DNA of 64,000 nt from Pyrrhoderma lamaoense. Lineage: Eukaryota > Basidiomycota > Agaricomycetes > Hymenochaetales > Hymenochaetaceae. Below, one piece after another: positions 1-12,500 of this stretch. The stretch is from contig NBAZ01000005.1 in NCBI GenBank assembly GCA_002794735.1, positions 930,001 to 994,000 on the forward strand. The letters are read 5' to 3'. The stretch's first letter is position 1; every line of letters starts with the position of its first letter. The position numbers and the translations under genes are program-made. The notes under the pieces were generated by a model, which worked only from the letters and a program-made list of their open reading frames with translations, did no database searches and was not told the origin of the DNA.

Positions 1-2910
1 AGCAGAGCTCAAGCGTGCAATTACGATCGACAACTCTGCAGACTTCGCTATCATGAAGGGAGGAGAGGCAGAACGCGTTTTGCAAACTGTTCAGGTTACC
101 CCTCGCGCAAACTTCAAGTTTGACTTCCCAGCACTTGGAGAAGCGAGCTCCTTTGGTGACATCTCTAAATTGCAAGGCTTGATTGACTTGGATAAGGTTG
201 TTGTTGTTACCGGATTTGGTGAAGTCGGTCCTTGGGGTAGCTCACGTACCCGTTGGGAGATGGAAGCCAGAGGGCAGTTCACTATTGAGGGTTGCATTGA
301 GATGGCTTGGCTCATGGGCTTCATTAAGCATTTTGACGGTCGTCTTCCTAATGGTAACCTCTATGTTGGATGGGTTGATAGCAAGAGTGGCGAACCCATT
401 GATGATAAAGATGTACGAGGTTTGTACGAGAAGGAAATCTTGGCTCATGCTGGTGTCCGTTTGATTGGTAAGTACATCATCTTTAGTCCGCGTGTTCCTT
501 TTTGACCTGGTTCATAACTAGAACCTGAGCTTCTTGATGGTTATGATCCTAAGCGCAAGACCTTCAACCAAGAAATCGAACTTATTCATGACCTTGAACC
601 TCTTGAAGTCTCTGAAGAAGAAGCGAAACGATTCAAGCATGAGCACGGCGACAAGTGTGACATCTGGGCTGCAGAAGGCGGAGAGTGGTTCACTAAGCTC
701 AAGAAGGGTGCACGTATCTTCGTGCCGAAGTCCTTCGTATTTAGCAGGACTGTTGGTGGACAAATCCCATCGGGCTGGCATGCAGGTCGCTATGGGATTC
801 CACAAGATATCATTGACCAGGTTGACAGATGCACACTATGGGCGCTCGTCTCCACTGCAGATGCCCTTAACATGTCAGGTATCACCGATCCGTATGAGTT
901 ATACAACCACATGCATCCTTCCGAAGTTGGTACATGTATCGGCGCTGGTATGGGTGGTGTTGAGTCTATGCGTGCTATGTTCCGTGATCGTCGTGACTGC
1001 GTTGAAGTCCAAAACGACATTCTTCAAGAGACTTTCATTAATACCACCGCCGGATGGATTAACTTGCTACTATTGTCCTCAAGTGGGCCTATCAAGATTC
1101 CTGTAGGTGCCTGTGCGACTGCGCTCCAATCCGTTGAGATTGCTTGCGATACACTTTTATCTGGAAAGGCGAAGGTCATGCTCGCTGGCGGTTATGATGA
1201 CTTGAGCGAAGAAGGTTCATATGAATTCGCACAGATGAAGGCTACGAGCAATGCTGAGACCGAGTTTGCCATGGGTCGAGAGCCTACCGAGATGTCTCGT
1301 CCTACGACAACTACCCGTTCTGGTTTCATGGAGTCTATGGGTTCCGGTGTTCATGTTCTCATGACTGCAAAGACCGCCTTGAAACTCGGAGCCCCAATCC
1401 GTGCTGTTGTCGCCTTCACATCTACCTCAACTGATAAGGCTGGCCGCTCTATCCCTGCTCCTGGCCGTGGTGCCCTTACCATCGCCCGAGAAGTATCTAC
1501 GAACCATGCCGCTCCTATCCTTGATGTAGCCTACCGTGCTCGCCAATTGGCATTCCGTCGTAAGCAAATTTCACAGTGGCTTAGCAACGAGCATGAGCAA
1601 CTTCGTGACGAAGTTGAGTACCGTAAGTCCCAGGGTGAACAAATCGATGACGAGTATGTTGCCGCTCGGGTTGCACAGATGGAGCAAGAGGCAGTTCGCC
1701 AAGAAAAGGATGCTCAAGCTGTATATGGTATGCTTGTCGGTTCTGACCCATCCATCTCTCCCCTTCGCCGTGCTCTTGCCGTATTCGGGCTTACACCTGA
1801 TGATATCAACGTACTCTCAATCCACGGGACCAGCACTAAGGCAAACGAGAAGAATGAGACCCAAATTTGGAACGATATCTTCACTACGCTTGGTCGTACA
1901 CCTGGTAATGCAGTGCCGATCATGGCACAGAAGAGCTTGTGTGGACACTCTAAGGGTGGTTCAGCAGCTTGGCAACTTGCTGGTCTTGTACAGTCTGTCG
2001 GCTCTGGTATCGTTCCTGGTAATCGTAACGCAGATAATGTCGATGCAGAGTTCCGCAAACACGAACATCTCATGTTCCCTTCAAAGACAATCCATTGTCC
2101 TGATGGTATCAACGCCGGTATCATGTCTTCGTTCGGTTTTGGTCAAGTTGGTGGCACTGTTCTCATTGTCAACCCCAAGTACGTCCTTGGTGCAGTTGAA
2201 CCATCTTTGTATGAAGAATACAAGACTCGCAACCGTGAACGTGCTTTGTCTTGCTATAAGGCTATGACTTCTATGATGACAACGAACTCGCTCGTTAGAA
2301 TCAAAGATGCCCCACCATACACGACTGAACTTGAAGTACCAGTCCTCTTGAACTCCATGGCTCGTGCAACTCTAGACCAGAAGACAGGAAGCTATTCGTT
2401 CCCGAAGAAGCTCGTCACCAAATTATCGTACGATACCTCAAATATAACTCCCGTTGTAGAAGCCTTTGCTGCAACAGGAAGTTCCATTGGCGTTGGCGTA
2501 GACCATGGTACGTTATCATCATGTATGTATATCACTAAAGACATTCTTACTCAGTCTTCCTTGTTCTAGAATTGATCTCAGCTGTCCCATCTTCAAACCC
2601 AACTTTCCTATCCCGAAACTTCACTGATGCTGAGATAGCTTTCTGCCAATCCTCATCTTCACCGGCTGCTTCTTTCGCTGCTCGCTGGGCTGGCAAGGAG
2701 GCCGTCTTCAAATCACTTGGTGTTGCCTCAAAAGGTGCAGCAGCGCCGATGAAAGATATTGAAATCTTACCAGGTGAATCAGGAGCACCTACAGTGACTT
2801 TGCATGGTGATGCACTTGCTGCAGCTCAAAGTAAAGGGATCAAGAAAGTACACCTAAGCCTAAGCCATTCGGAGACAGTCGCAATTGCCTTTGCACAATC
2901 TTCTGCTTAG
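1..2910 (+). CDS. FAS2: Fatty acid synthase alpha subunit, C-terminal part (5' end outside window)
   Basis: Cytosolic type I fungal fatty acid synthase alpha subunit; this part covers the end of the ketoreductase region, the ketosynthase and the C-terminal phosphopantetheinyl transferase. Exons 2-467, 522-2507 and 2570-2910 join in frame (about 930 residues visible, open at the left edge). Ketosynthase evidence is the active-site cysteine in PVGACATALQS (codon near 1112), histidine motifs SIHGTSTKANE and GHSKGGSAAW, and GFGQVGGT. The transferase domain starts at GVGVDHELISAV, whose codons are split by the last intron, and contains the ARWAGKEAVFKSLG signature. FAS2 normally pairs with FAS1 in an alpha6beta6 complex; the visible length fits the last half of a roughly 1,850-residue protein. 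No frame break is seen. Identification is very secure. Confidence 0.96.
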
Positions 2911-3355
2911 ATCTCCACCACTTTTTTTTTCTCTTCCTTACTCCTTCTTTCAACTATTTCAGATCATCGTTTGCATTTGACACGGGACTACTGATAGAAC
3001 TGACTCTTCGTTCCTCTTTTTTACTCTACTTTATTTCATTTTGTTACATCTTTTTGTTTGATATGATTTTCCATGACTTTTAATGACCTTTTGGCACGTT
3101 CTTCTGACAAGCTAGTGATCGGATTACAAGTGATTAATGATTTTGAAAAAAGAATACATGTTTTTCTTACTTCCTTGTATTTTTCCTATGCTGTAGTAAA
3201 AAATGACTAATAGAATTATCCGACTTTTCTCTATCTTAATTATCTGATCGCTACGTAGATTGTAAGGGTGAGTTCACAGTTTAATGGTAGGTGCGCTTAT
3301 GATTTTAAAAATCTTAGTCATATGATTACATGATGTGGTATATATATCAAATTAT
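2911..3355. other. Convergent intergenic region between FAS2 and the POF1-like gene
   Basis: About 445 bp of AT-rich DNA between two genes that end towards each other. It begins with a pyrimidine-rich tract after the FAS2 stop and must hold both 3' untranslated regions. I see no open frame or repeat of note. Confidence 0.5.
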
Positions 3356-4663
3356 TCAAAATGTTTGAGCTGAATACAAGGCCTTTTCCTCGATATAATT
3401 CCGAATAGAAGAAGAGACCATCAAAGTCCATTCATCATCCTTTTCCCTACGCTTTTCCCGTACTTTACTTGAGCTAATTGTCTTCTCGAATGGCGTTAGA
3501 TCTATAAACTTCAGAACACCAGATGAGATGAATGGTTCTGCGAGAGCCATCAGAGATAAGCTCTGAGATGTCGTTTGCGAGGCAGAAACAGTACTTTGAG
3601 CTGTAGCTAATGTAGAGAACGTAGTGGCAGAATTTGTCATGGTAGGTGCCGAAGAAGGATCTCGGCCTGCACAGATGACAACTGAACCGTCACCCCCTTC
3701 CGTAGGTAGGGAGAAGAACCCTCGTAATGCGGTGTGCATGGCTATGGTAGCCTCATCCATGGACGCAGCAGTTGTAGTATAATAACGAGGAGCAAGGAAT
3801 CTTTCGAGGGTATCCGTCCCCATGAGGAAGTACAATTGTATATCAGGTATGATTATGCCTTTTGTAAGTAAACTGGATAGTTGCGATCCTGATTCCACTT
3901 CTGAATTATCACGGCTGCTCAAGAGAAGGGAAGAGAGTTGCTTCTGGAGAGATGAACGCAATACAGATGACTTCCTAACAAAAGTAGGTTCATCAATGAT
4001 ACCAACAGCAACATTTTTTGCCTTGCTATTGTTGTTAAATTTTGAATTTGATGACGGGGAAGTATCACTAGCCTCGAGTTCCTGTGCGAGAAGTGTCATC
4101 ATTTCGAGACGTTGTTCATATGTTGCATCTCCGGGCTTTAGCGCTTTATCTACATTACGGACAGAAAGGAGGAGTAGACGGGCATCATAGTCACCATTCC
4201 ATCCATATTTTTGACGATCTATCTCATCTTCTGTATCATATGTATGCTGACTACTGCTTTCATCGTCAGCAATCAGGGCCGATGGAAGAGATGAGTTTGC
4301 AAGTGCGAGATGAGCCAGAGTCGGTGGATTGAACGACGAGTCTAGGACTGCTATCTTGATAGAGTTTGATATACGAAAATTATCTTCATCGTTCTCTCAA
4401 TAATAAGAATGAATATCAGTTTGAAATTAGCAGATTATGGGAACTTTTGGATACATACGATTCGGAACCTGAGTATTCATTTTGATGGGTTGGGGATACT
4501 GTGACATGCCTCCGTTCTCATATCCAAGCTTCCCGGAGCTTGGAATTGATGGAGGTAGTGGCCATCGAGAATGTGTTTTATAGATGAGCTCGAAACATGA
4601 GCGCCGTTGTTGGACATCTAGTATACATCGAGAAAGGTCATCAACTCCAATATGCGTTCGCAT
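3356..4663 (-). CDS. Nicotinamide/nicotinate-nucleotide adenylyltransferase-like protein (POF1-like)
   Basis: Member of the cytidylyltransferase-like superfamily, closest by eye to fungal POF1-type proteins related to NMN adenylyltransferases. Two exons (4459-4663 and 3356-4395, 63 bp intron) total 1245 nt, 414 residues. The nucleotide-binding signature is plain: KIAVLDSSFNPPTLAHLAL, the [T/H]xxH-type motif near residue 90. Further supports are YFLMGTDTLERFLAPRYY, which resembles the family's GxDxxxxF segment, and a C-terminal FEKTISSSKVREK followed by SSSIRNYIEE, matching the SSTxIR-type phosphate-binding motif (the first serines and arginine are spaced differently). The N-terminal extension (FELIYKTHSRWPLP) is typical of the fungal group. 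Substrate specificity cannot be read; yeast POF1 is reported as an ATPase with a role in protein quality control. Start chosen at the first ATG of the open first exon. Confidence 0.8.
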
Positions 4664-5153
4664 CACGAGCCTGGCTACTCCCGATAATAGGTACCCAAAC
4701 AGCTTGTTGGCCTTAGATTATTATGAAGGTATCCGAAATGCAGTCTTAGTGAGAGTGCATAGTAGTTTACTTGTCCCGTTGTCGAATATTTAGTTCAGAT
4801 ATCAGCTAGTCACCTGACTCTCTTTTTCCCGAATTCACTGTTCCTGAATGAGATTCGATATCTGCAGACCCGGTGAACACATTGTTTTGAGTATAATTGA
4901 TGTCTCAAAGTCCTTAGTATCGATTTGGCGCCATGATCGTAAAAGTATTCGTGACAATACGATATCTCATGCAACGAAGTAGAAATGTACGTGTTTACTA
5001 TTTATTCTACAGAAAAGGAATTTGATATATGCATATCAACAGTCTGATTATCTATGGTTTAGAGGTATCAAACGCCCAAGAGTCCGAAGGCTGTCCGAAA
5101 CCTTAGGATATCCAGAGCATGCCATTGGAATACCCATGACACCGAGGCTTCGA
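4664..5153. other. Intergenic region between the POF1-like gene and TAN1
   Basis: About 490 bp, upstream of the POF1-like gene and downstream of TAN1 (both on the minus strand). It should contain the POF1-like promoter and the TAN1 3' untranslated region. Short open frames here have no recognisable features. Confidence 0.5.
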
Positions 5154-6352
5154 CTATTCGTCCTGTTTTGTAATTACCTCTTGAGACAATTCGACAACAT
5201 TGAATTTTTTATAGCGATAATAGTCTCGGACTACGCTCATTCCGCAAGTAGACTTCGGAGATACCAAGCTTAAGTATAAGCTTTACCAGTTTAAAATGAT
5301 AAAAATTAAAGTCTACCTTGTAAATCTCAACCAAGATGAATAATTCTGGATTGTCCAGACTGACTGTATGCAATGGTGGAATGCACTCAGCAACAGCTTT
5401 TATGACTCCATCCCTAGAGACTGTACTATGATTTCGAATCCGAGCTTCAATCTTGTACTATTCATATACTTAATAATATTGTTCAATTTGAGGCACGATG
5501 ACTCACTCGATATGATTTCGTCTCCTCGTCTGAATCATTCTTGAAGGCTGGTACTACTATACGCTTACAGAGAGACGTTATCTCTGGCATATTTGCATCA
5601 CATGAGTTTGTGATTGGCACGAGACGTAGAGTACTCCTTAGTATTAAGAAGAAGCGGTTCAGTATCACTATAAAGATATAAGACAATTACGAAATACCTG
5701 GTCCGTGTTATGCCAGTCTGGGCAACGTTGTCTAGGTGCTTCTGTACTAAAGCTACCGGGTTTACTGGAGGTTTACATGATATGAAAACCACTAAGTTCA
5801 AGTACGTTATTGTCCATTTGATGTATAAGAATGACTAAAGCACTCACGACAAGGCGAGTCAATTTTACAGCTGGCTAATTACAATGGAGGCTGGTCAAGA
5901 TATCAATCAGATGTATATGATTTCATTCATACCGAATCGTTTTTCCCTCTTGGGCCTCTTTATCTTCCGTAGCTCTCTTTCGATAGCTTTTCAGGGTCAT
6001 CGTCTTCATCTTCTTGCTCATCATCACCGTTATTGTTATGTTTAGCAACTTCCTCTTCGACTGGCCAAAGTTCTTCGGCTAGCTTTCATTAGAGAAGCAT
6101 TATTGTCACTCCCACCATCCTTAGAAAGTGTTATCTTACGGAATCAAAGAGATCACAGATTTCTCCGACTGTCTGCCTTTCCTTGCCCTTAACACAAGTG
6201 ATCCAGACTCCAGGACCATCGATATTACGTCGAGTCCATATTGACGATCCATCCTACTAGCTCGGTAGTAAATTTTTACACTAATTATGTTATTATATAC
6301 GTGAGATAGAACTAACAGAACGGAAGTGTCTTTTTGTTCGTTTGTCGGACAT
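5154..6352 (-). CDS. TAN1: tRNA acetyltransferase TAN1 / THUMPD1-like protein, with one frame break
   Basis: THUMP-domain partner needed for N4-acetylcytidine in tRNA-Ser and tRNA-Leu (with the NAT10/Kre33 acetyltransferase). Eight exons: 6317-6352, 6140-6253, 5933-6082, 5848-5874, 5698-5791, 5507-5636, 5317-5457, 5154-5252. The start MSDKRTKRHFR matches the family. The core reads GVWITCVKGKERQTVGEICDLF, an acidic linker, RKIKRPKREKRF, then the THUMP segments VFISCKPPVNPV, LRLVPITNSCDANMPEI, YKIEARIRNH and NPELFILVEIYK, ending SVVRDYYRYKKFNVVELSQE. All introns are GT..AG. Exons sum to 791 nt, one short of 264 codons: the frame slips in exon 3 between DPEK and IERELRK, at the T4 run 5988-5991 (A4 in the mRNA sense). 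One extra A restores an otherwise intact 263-residue protein. Confidence 0.88.
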
Positions 6353-6851
6353 GATAATTAGGTCAAGAAGGAATTCAGGAGATGCTGTTTTTTATTAATA
6401 ATCACGTGAAGCGCGTAACAAGTATATTACGTCATGAGACCTCCTTTCTAGATCACATTTCTTCAAGTTTACATGTAAAGTAAAAGTTGCCTAAGTGTGA
6501 GCATTTGTCTAGCAGGGGTAAGGAGGACCCTGATTATACTGAAAAATCCTGGAGGTCGATCGGTACAAATTTTGGGGCAAAAAATCGGCTCGGCCTGAGG
6601 CAAAAACGCGATTTTGGGTACAAAATTGAGATGGACCCAGACAACCCATGGTGGGAAGTGGGTACAATTCAGGCCTTGCCGTCCCAAGGCCTGATCCTAC
6701 GGGTACAATATTCTTACATATTTTAACACAATTTTCTAAAATATAGATTTTTGTCTTATATTCTGGTATGATTTCTCTACTTATAATGCTAATAACTAGA
6801 ATAAGATGTAGTAGCTTAATTAATGTATGAAATTAGAAAAGCATTATAATA

Positions 6852-7050
6852 CAGGGGGGTATCATAAATATTGTCAAGGGTCCACGTCAGTCAGCGATTA
6901 ACATAAACCATTAATATTATTGGCACTTTTATTACATATGCACGGAAAGAATGACAATCAATTTTACTTATAAAGAAAGTATATAGATTGCCATTAGTAA
7001 TTACATAACCCAGACCCTTGACAATATTAATATTTATGATACCCCCCCTG
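6852..7050. mobile_element. Nested MITE A, 199 bp, with TA target duplication
   Basis: Ends are inverted repeats beginning CAGGGGGGTATCATAAATAT and running on through TTGTCAAGGGTC; the right end has an extra G and a short insertion. TA flanks both sides (6850-6851 and 7051-7052). The interior is AT-rich and non-coding. It lies wholly inside the larger element, so it inserted later. Confidence 0.78.
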
Positions 7051-7059
7051 TAATAATTA

Positions 7060-7321
7060 CAGGTGGGTACAAAAAGTGTTCGGACACCCCGATATAGAAG
7101 GATGTTCTCATTCCTCTAGTGTAATATTTATACTAGTGATCTTTGCACAATCGTGACGTTCTTTGCCTCTCAATTCTGTTCTTTCTTCGTAGTGATATTT
7201 TGCTGACTTTAATCTCATATCTGGAGTGTTAACTGGACGAAAAGTAAAATTTTCTTTTGCATAAGTTGCATATATGCGTGATCGATGATCGAAGTGTCCG
7301 AACACTTTTTGTACCCACCTG
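7060..7321. mobile_element. Nested MITE B, 262 bp, with perfect terminal inverted repeats
   Basis: The first 28 bases, beginning CAGGTGGGTACAAAAAGTG and ending CGGACAC, are repeated perfectly in inverse orientation at the right end (about 7294-7321). TA flanks both sides (7058-7059 and 7322-7323). The perfect repeats suggest a younger insertion than MITE A. A 74-codon minus-strand frame fills the interior but shows no transposase motif; it could be a transposase remnant or chance. Confidence 0.83.
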
Positions 7322-7561
7322 TATTTAGTCACGCATTTTGATTAGATAAAATTTCCATATAAAGGAACTTAGGATCCTCCGAGTATCTTCCAAATTTAGT
7401 AATATTTTGACGCCGGATCAGTTTGGGTACAAAAATTTTTGGAACCCAGGACCAGGTCTGAACCGAACGGGTACAAATTTTGCTATGGACCGGGTACAAA
7501 ATTGGCCAAAATCCCCGATTTTGGGATCCAGCATCTATCAGTATAATCAGGGGTCCTGGTA

Positions 7562-9557
7562 AGGGGCACATGTTCACATGATTAGGACATTATTCCAGTT
7601 CATGACAGTGTACACAAATGCTTAATGGGAAGAAAAGCAGAAAGGGGAGAGGGAAAACCAAGACTACTAGAATATGGGATATATCGTGGCTTTTCTTTGT
7701 GAAAGCACTTCTCAGTCTTCTGTTATTTCAATAATCAGCAATGAAGAAACATAAAAGGTATCTGGAACTACACAATTGAGGGGGACTCTGTATCACAGAC
7801 TTGGGTCTCACAAACAGTAATGCATCATGTCTCAGGTGTGTCCTGAGAGCGGATGAGAGAATGTAAGATACACAATCATGAGACATATAGGCAGCTCAAA
7901 ATAAATTATGGACATATTAATCTGAGACTGTGTACGTGGTTTTCTATATGCAGGAACTCTAGAGAGGAAACCCCTGTATGTGGCATGCTGATTAGTAACC
8001 ATTAGAACATCCTGCCCTCTATATCGTAAACATTGCACCTGATGGCTTTTGCGACGTGACTCTGCGGCCACGGGAATAAGGTTAAGAACTGAGGTTTCAA
8101 GGTGCTCACCTCTAATCAGTTGCATTCAGCCACTTTGAATAATAATAAGCATAACCCTGGATAAATAAGACAGTGACACTATATGTTCGGAAGCATAACC
8201 GCACAAATACCGGAATTAAAATGGAAGAGATAAAATGGAAATTTCTGGCTAGTTCACCGAGGTTTATTATGCTTCAATATGTCTTAAGTTCGCCAGCAGT
8301 AAGTCAGGAGAAAACCTGGACAAAGTGTCCAAAAGCTAGTGTAGACGTTCGTAGAGTTACAAAGTCGGATTTTGAGAATTATAAGGAGAGAGATACAGGT
8401 ACTAGATCTTTCAGGTTACTTAATTCAGTTGAGTCGCTGATAACGGACAACCACGCGTCGTCATGTAATGCATTGTCTTATTGTTCTCGGTACATCGTAC
8501 CTCTGCATCAAATTGAGCTAAAATGTAGCATTCTCTATCAACGTACCGACCCAAACCGAAATCAGCGGATCCAAGTCGATTGATTGGTTCTGACTAGACT
8601 CCGCCCCGGTTCATGTTAGTTGGTTTAAAAAAAGTAGCAAGAGCCGTCTTCGGACAGTAAACTCGGTGCTATTAATTTGAGTGGGAAGAAGCTTTTGGCG
8701 TGTGTCTCAGCACAGCACGAAGTATCAGTGGGGTTGGGAGTATTAGAACCCACATGAAGCATTAACGATATCGTCCGCAGTCCGCATGGGTGTGTTTTAT
8801 ACTATACTTGTAATTCTGTTCTTTGTAGAAGTTGCTTTCGTGTTGATGTGAGTTATGACAAGGCGGAATCTGTACATAGGGTGCGTTGAGCTCTTGACTG
8901 ATAAATGATCGATAATATGTAATGAGACAGACAATGGTGGCAAAGAGATAAAAAAAATGTTATACGAGGCCAAGCGAAGGGGGACGAGGCAACCAAAGAG
9001 GATGTCGATCAGGGATTTCGCACGGGGCCTCCATTCTAAGCTGCAACAATAACAAGTATTGAGCTCGAATTCTCCTCTCAAAAGTAGCTACGAAATTATG
9101 TTCTCCCTTTTTTCCTCTCTCGATTCTCGTCTTTACTGTACCTCTGCCCATCATCACATACCGCTGGCAAAACTGCACGGAAGTTAGAGTGCGGAGTGTT
9201 TGGATATATCGAAGTAGGTGGCTTATTGCATTCATCCGGAATATCTCCCTGAACATTCGCCAGTAGACGTGAGACGATATACCAGCCCCTGCAGTCTAAA
9301 ACATATCATATCCGTCTCAGCCTTGTCCCACACAAACTGGCGGGTGCGAAAACCTACTCTAATTTGCCTTAGAGCCAACAGAATTTAGCAGTACACCATC
9401 CAGAAAGGTAACACACGACTCATCGGAATATCGGTGTATTACGCGCCGCTCATCAAATCACAGGTCCTGTGTGCTGTTATATCACACATGGAGACGTCTA
9501 ATTACCACCTTTCTGTAAGCTACTACTTATCTCCTCTTTTGCCTTCCTACTCTAACC
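7562..9557. other. Non-coding region between the nested element and the PB1-domain gene
   Basis: About 2 kb without a gene I can defend. Several frames of 60 to 136 codons occur on both strands but lack domain features, biased composition or intron structure. The right part (after about 9300) should hold the promoter and 5' untranslated region of the gene at 9558. Confidence 0.5.
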
Positions 9558-12500
9558 ATGTATCTGGTTTATGAGGGTGGTGCAAATCTACCAGCCTCCT
9601 CCCTCCAGTACAAGAGAGCTGTCTACAAGCAACCTCCAAAACAATTTACTGTCGATTTTTTACCACCTCAAAAGCAAGGTAAAGCGGAGATAGTGGCTAT
9701 ATGCTGTATACTCGGATGCTAATCATATCTGCTAGGTAATGCCTATAGCTACGGTATGCGAATAACCCCTATATTTGGAGGTGGTGGGGACCGGCGCTCT
9801 ATAATTTCTCGCAACTCTGACAACTCGAGCGGATCTTCTGCCTCTGGTTCGATATCTGCCTCTACGACCTTTTCCCTTGCAACCAGAGATACAACCACTT
9901 CATCACTGAATACAGAGTACGAAATCTGGAGACGATGGGAAGATTGTTTATATTTTCAAGACTTGTTAGAATCAGAATATGACCAAATGTCTCGCGAGAA
10001 ACGAGCTAGATTACAAGCAGGAAAAGGGGTGAAGAAGAATGGCCTGTATGAACATGAAGATCCAGCACGTCGATTACGACGAGCTGCCTCGTTCGAATCT
10101 CTTCCCCCTGGCCCAGATCCAAACATGATAGCTAAGAGCTTACACGAAGTTCTCCCAAAGCTAGCAAAGAAAGGGACGCTATTCAAGGCTAGTAAGGAGA
10201 CTGTCGAACAGCGTGCCCAAGAACTCAGAGCACTCATTGAGGCTCTTCTCGCCGAAAACGAAGACTTACCAACTCTTATCGTGGAATTAAGAAACCTCCG
10301 CAGGGTGCGGGACTTCTTCGGCTTCTGGCGAAGGGATCATGACCGTTTAGAGAAGGAAATGTTAGCGTTGGAGAAGGAGAAAGCAAGGGCGCGGGACGCT
10401 GATAGGTTCAGCTCTCGGGGTCGTTCTCGTTCCGAATCGCTTGGGTCGCGGGCGTCAAGTATATTCGGTGGATCTGGATTGGGAACGTACTTCAGTTCAA
10501 GTAACGTATCGTTACAACTACCACCGTCTCCATCTGCTTCAGAGACGTCTGCAATTCCTAGAAGTCCACAGAAATCTGCTTTGCGAAGCAATTTAACTCG
10601 TGGTATCAACGAAGTGGCCGCACCCAGTTCACACATCCAACTTTTACGCCCACGAGCACATACTCTTAACTCTGTGAGACCCCACACTGGTAATTATCTG
10701 GCTGCACCTGGGAATGGCATTGCCTTCGTCTCTAAGCCTTTAGCGTCTGCTCCCGCGCAACTTGGGTTTCCTCATGATGCTCGTGATGACGATTACCTAT
10801 CTGACTCTGCAAGTATTGCAGACTCGTTCATACCTACTCCTGATTCACGGACAACGCATAATTCTCCGATTCCGACGAGGGGTGTGCGGTTTGCTATTAC
10901 TGACCCAAGGGAAAGCCCACAATGTCTCAGGAATCTGAAAACGAACCTATAATCGTTAGTCTGGAGGAGGGTGAAACACTGTCGTTTAATGAAGATCCAC
11001 ATATGTTCGTTATGCGTGAGCACGATAACCTCCTTGCTCGTGTTGGGCGTGGCGTGCAGGATATGACGATTCAAGAAGAGGATGAATATGACAATGATGA
11101 AAGATACCAACATTCAGACTCTAGTGAGGAACATTGTCGAAAACACGAACTACCCATGTCAAGGAGGCAGAGGCGTGAGACTTCACTCTCGTCTCTCAAC
11201 ACTGATAGCCTCTTTGCCAATCGTAATGGCATGTTCGTCCGTACCCCCTCAACATACACGGAAAGTGATGCAAGCGTACTATCGGACGCACAATCGCAAT
11301 CAACTTCGGGATCGGAGTCTTCAGCCCGTACCAATACCCCTGTCTTTAACGTTGATGCCCGTGCCGCGGCGGCTCATGCAGAAGCTCTGAGATTACTTAC
11401 CGGCGGAGGAGCCTTACGTAGGTCAGATAGCCCTGAGTTGGACTGGCTGGCGCCGCCATCTGTTCGATCTTCTGTTCTTACTACGGGTTCCAGTCTGGAC
11501 TCAGGTTCTAGATCGTCCGGATTTGGAACAAGACATGAGTCGTCCGATACTCAGAGTAGCTCAGGTGTTCGTCCATCATCGTTCCAGAGCTCGGTCTTAT
11601 CTTGTGCAGATATTGACAAATGTATGTCAATGTCTCCCGTTGTACTTCATCTCCCAATTGAAGATGAGGATGATAAGATTGGAAATAATGCTGAGAAGGT
11701 TAAGTATGAAATCGAAAATACAGATGCCCTCAGCCGCCATATTACGACTGGAAGGAGGATTAAGACACGAGAGTCTATGGTCAGCATGCAGACTGTGATG
11801 ACCGATTATTCAGTAGATCTGAGCGCATCTATCTACGGTAACCCTGAATTCAGTGATGAGGTACTCAAGTCCATTCAACGCTCTCTTAAAATAGATGCTT
11901 CAGAGATTCAGAACGAAGTCGCGTTACCTAATACCGAGTCTCAGGTTCAGTCAGAACGTGCTTCAGTTATGAGCGAGAGCCAGAGTACAGAAGGTGGAGA
12001 GGATATCCTGGATTCATACTTCTACGGTACGTATACAAATTATAGTTGTCAAGAATTTACCAATTAAACAATGTTTTAGCCTTCTCATACCCATCTCTTG
12101 ACCAAGAAGTTCAAGAAACCCAGATAACAATGGAAAGGTCAGGTAGTTCTGATAATGAACATACTCATGGTGCCTTATCACAACCAAGTAAGGCTTTAGA
12201 GACGTTTGAGACCAAAACTACAAGGCAATCCCATGATCCCTGGTCTCGATCTCACTCTATATCACCATCTCATATTCGGGACTCTATAATGACTACAGAT
12301 TTATTCCCGATCCCTGTTTCATTCGCTTTCCCCCCACCTTCATCGTCATCTCCCCCTTCAGTTGTCTCCACTAGGGCATCAAGCCGGAAAGCATGCCTTC
12401 GCGAAAATTCTAACCCTCACTCTTCCCTCTTCCTTCTCCAAATCGGGGAAGACGTCTCCGGTCCCTCCTACTCCTACTCCTTCAACTCCTCATACTCCCT

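Larger units (their letters stand above)
6521..7559. mobile_element. Non-autonomous Tc1/mariner-like element (1039 bp) carrying two nested elements
   Basis: Both ends carry a diverged terminal inverted repeat centred on CCCTGATTATACTGA (about 6528-6542 and its reverse complement near 7537-7552), and each end abuts a TA dinucleotide (6519-6520 and 7560-7561), the target duplication expected of Tc1/mariner transposons. Inside both ends the motif GGGTACAAA recurs, pointing inward from each side (four copies near 6560-6710, three near 7425-7500); such subterminal repeats often bind transposase. There is no transposase frame. Without the two internal elements the original copy would be about 575 bp. 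Superfamily assignment is inferred from the TA duplication and repeat structure only. Confidence 0.7.

Noticed and set aside
1536..2267. 243-codon plus-strand frame inside FAS2
   Set aside because: Out-of-frame shadow of the ketosynthase exon, whose own frame is continuous and conserved.
7108..7332. 74-codon frame inside MITE B
   Set aside because: It runs through the terminal repeats and shows no DDE or helix-turn-helix motif; too short to call a transposase.
7832..8583. Two frames of 97 and 136 codons in the region after the nested element
   Set aside because: Composition looks random, there are no motifs, and they overlap no recognisable gene model.
10884..10930. Ninth homopolymer break in the PB1-domain gene
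   Set aside because: A missing base near 10917 would also join the frames, but a 47 bp GT..AG intron with a CTGAC branch site explains it and the exon total is then a multiple of three.
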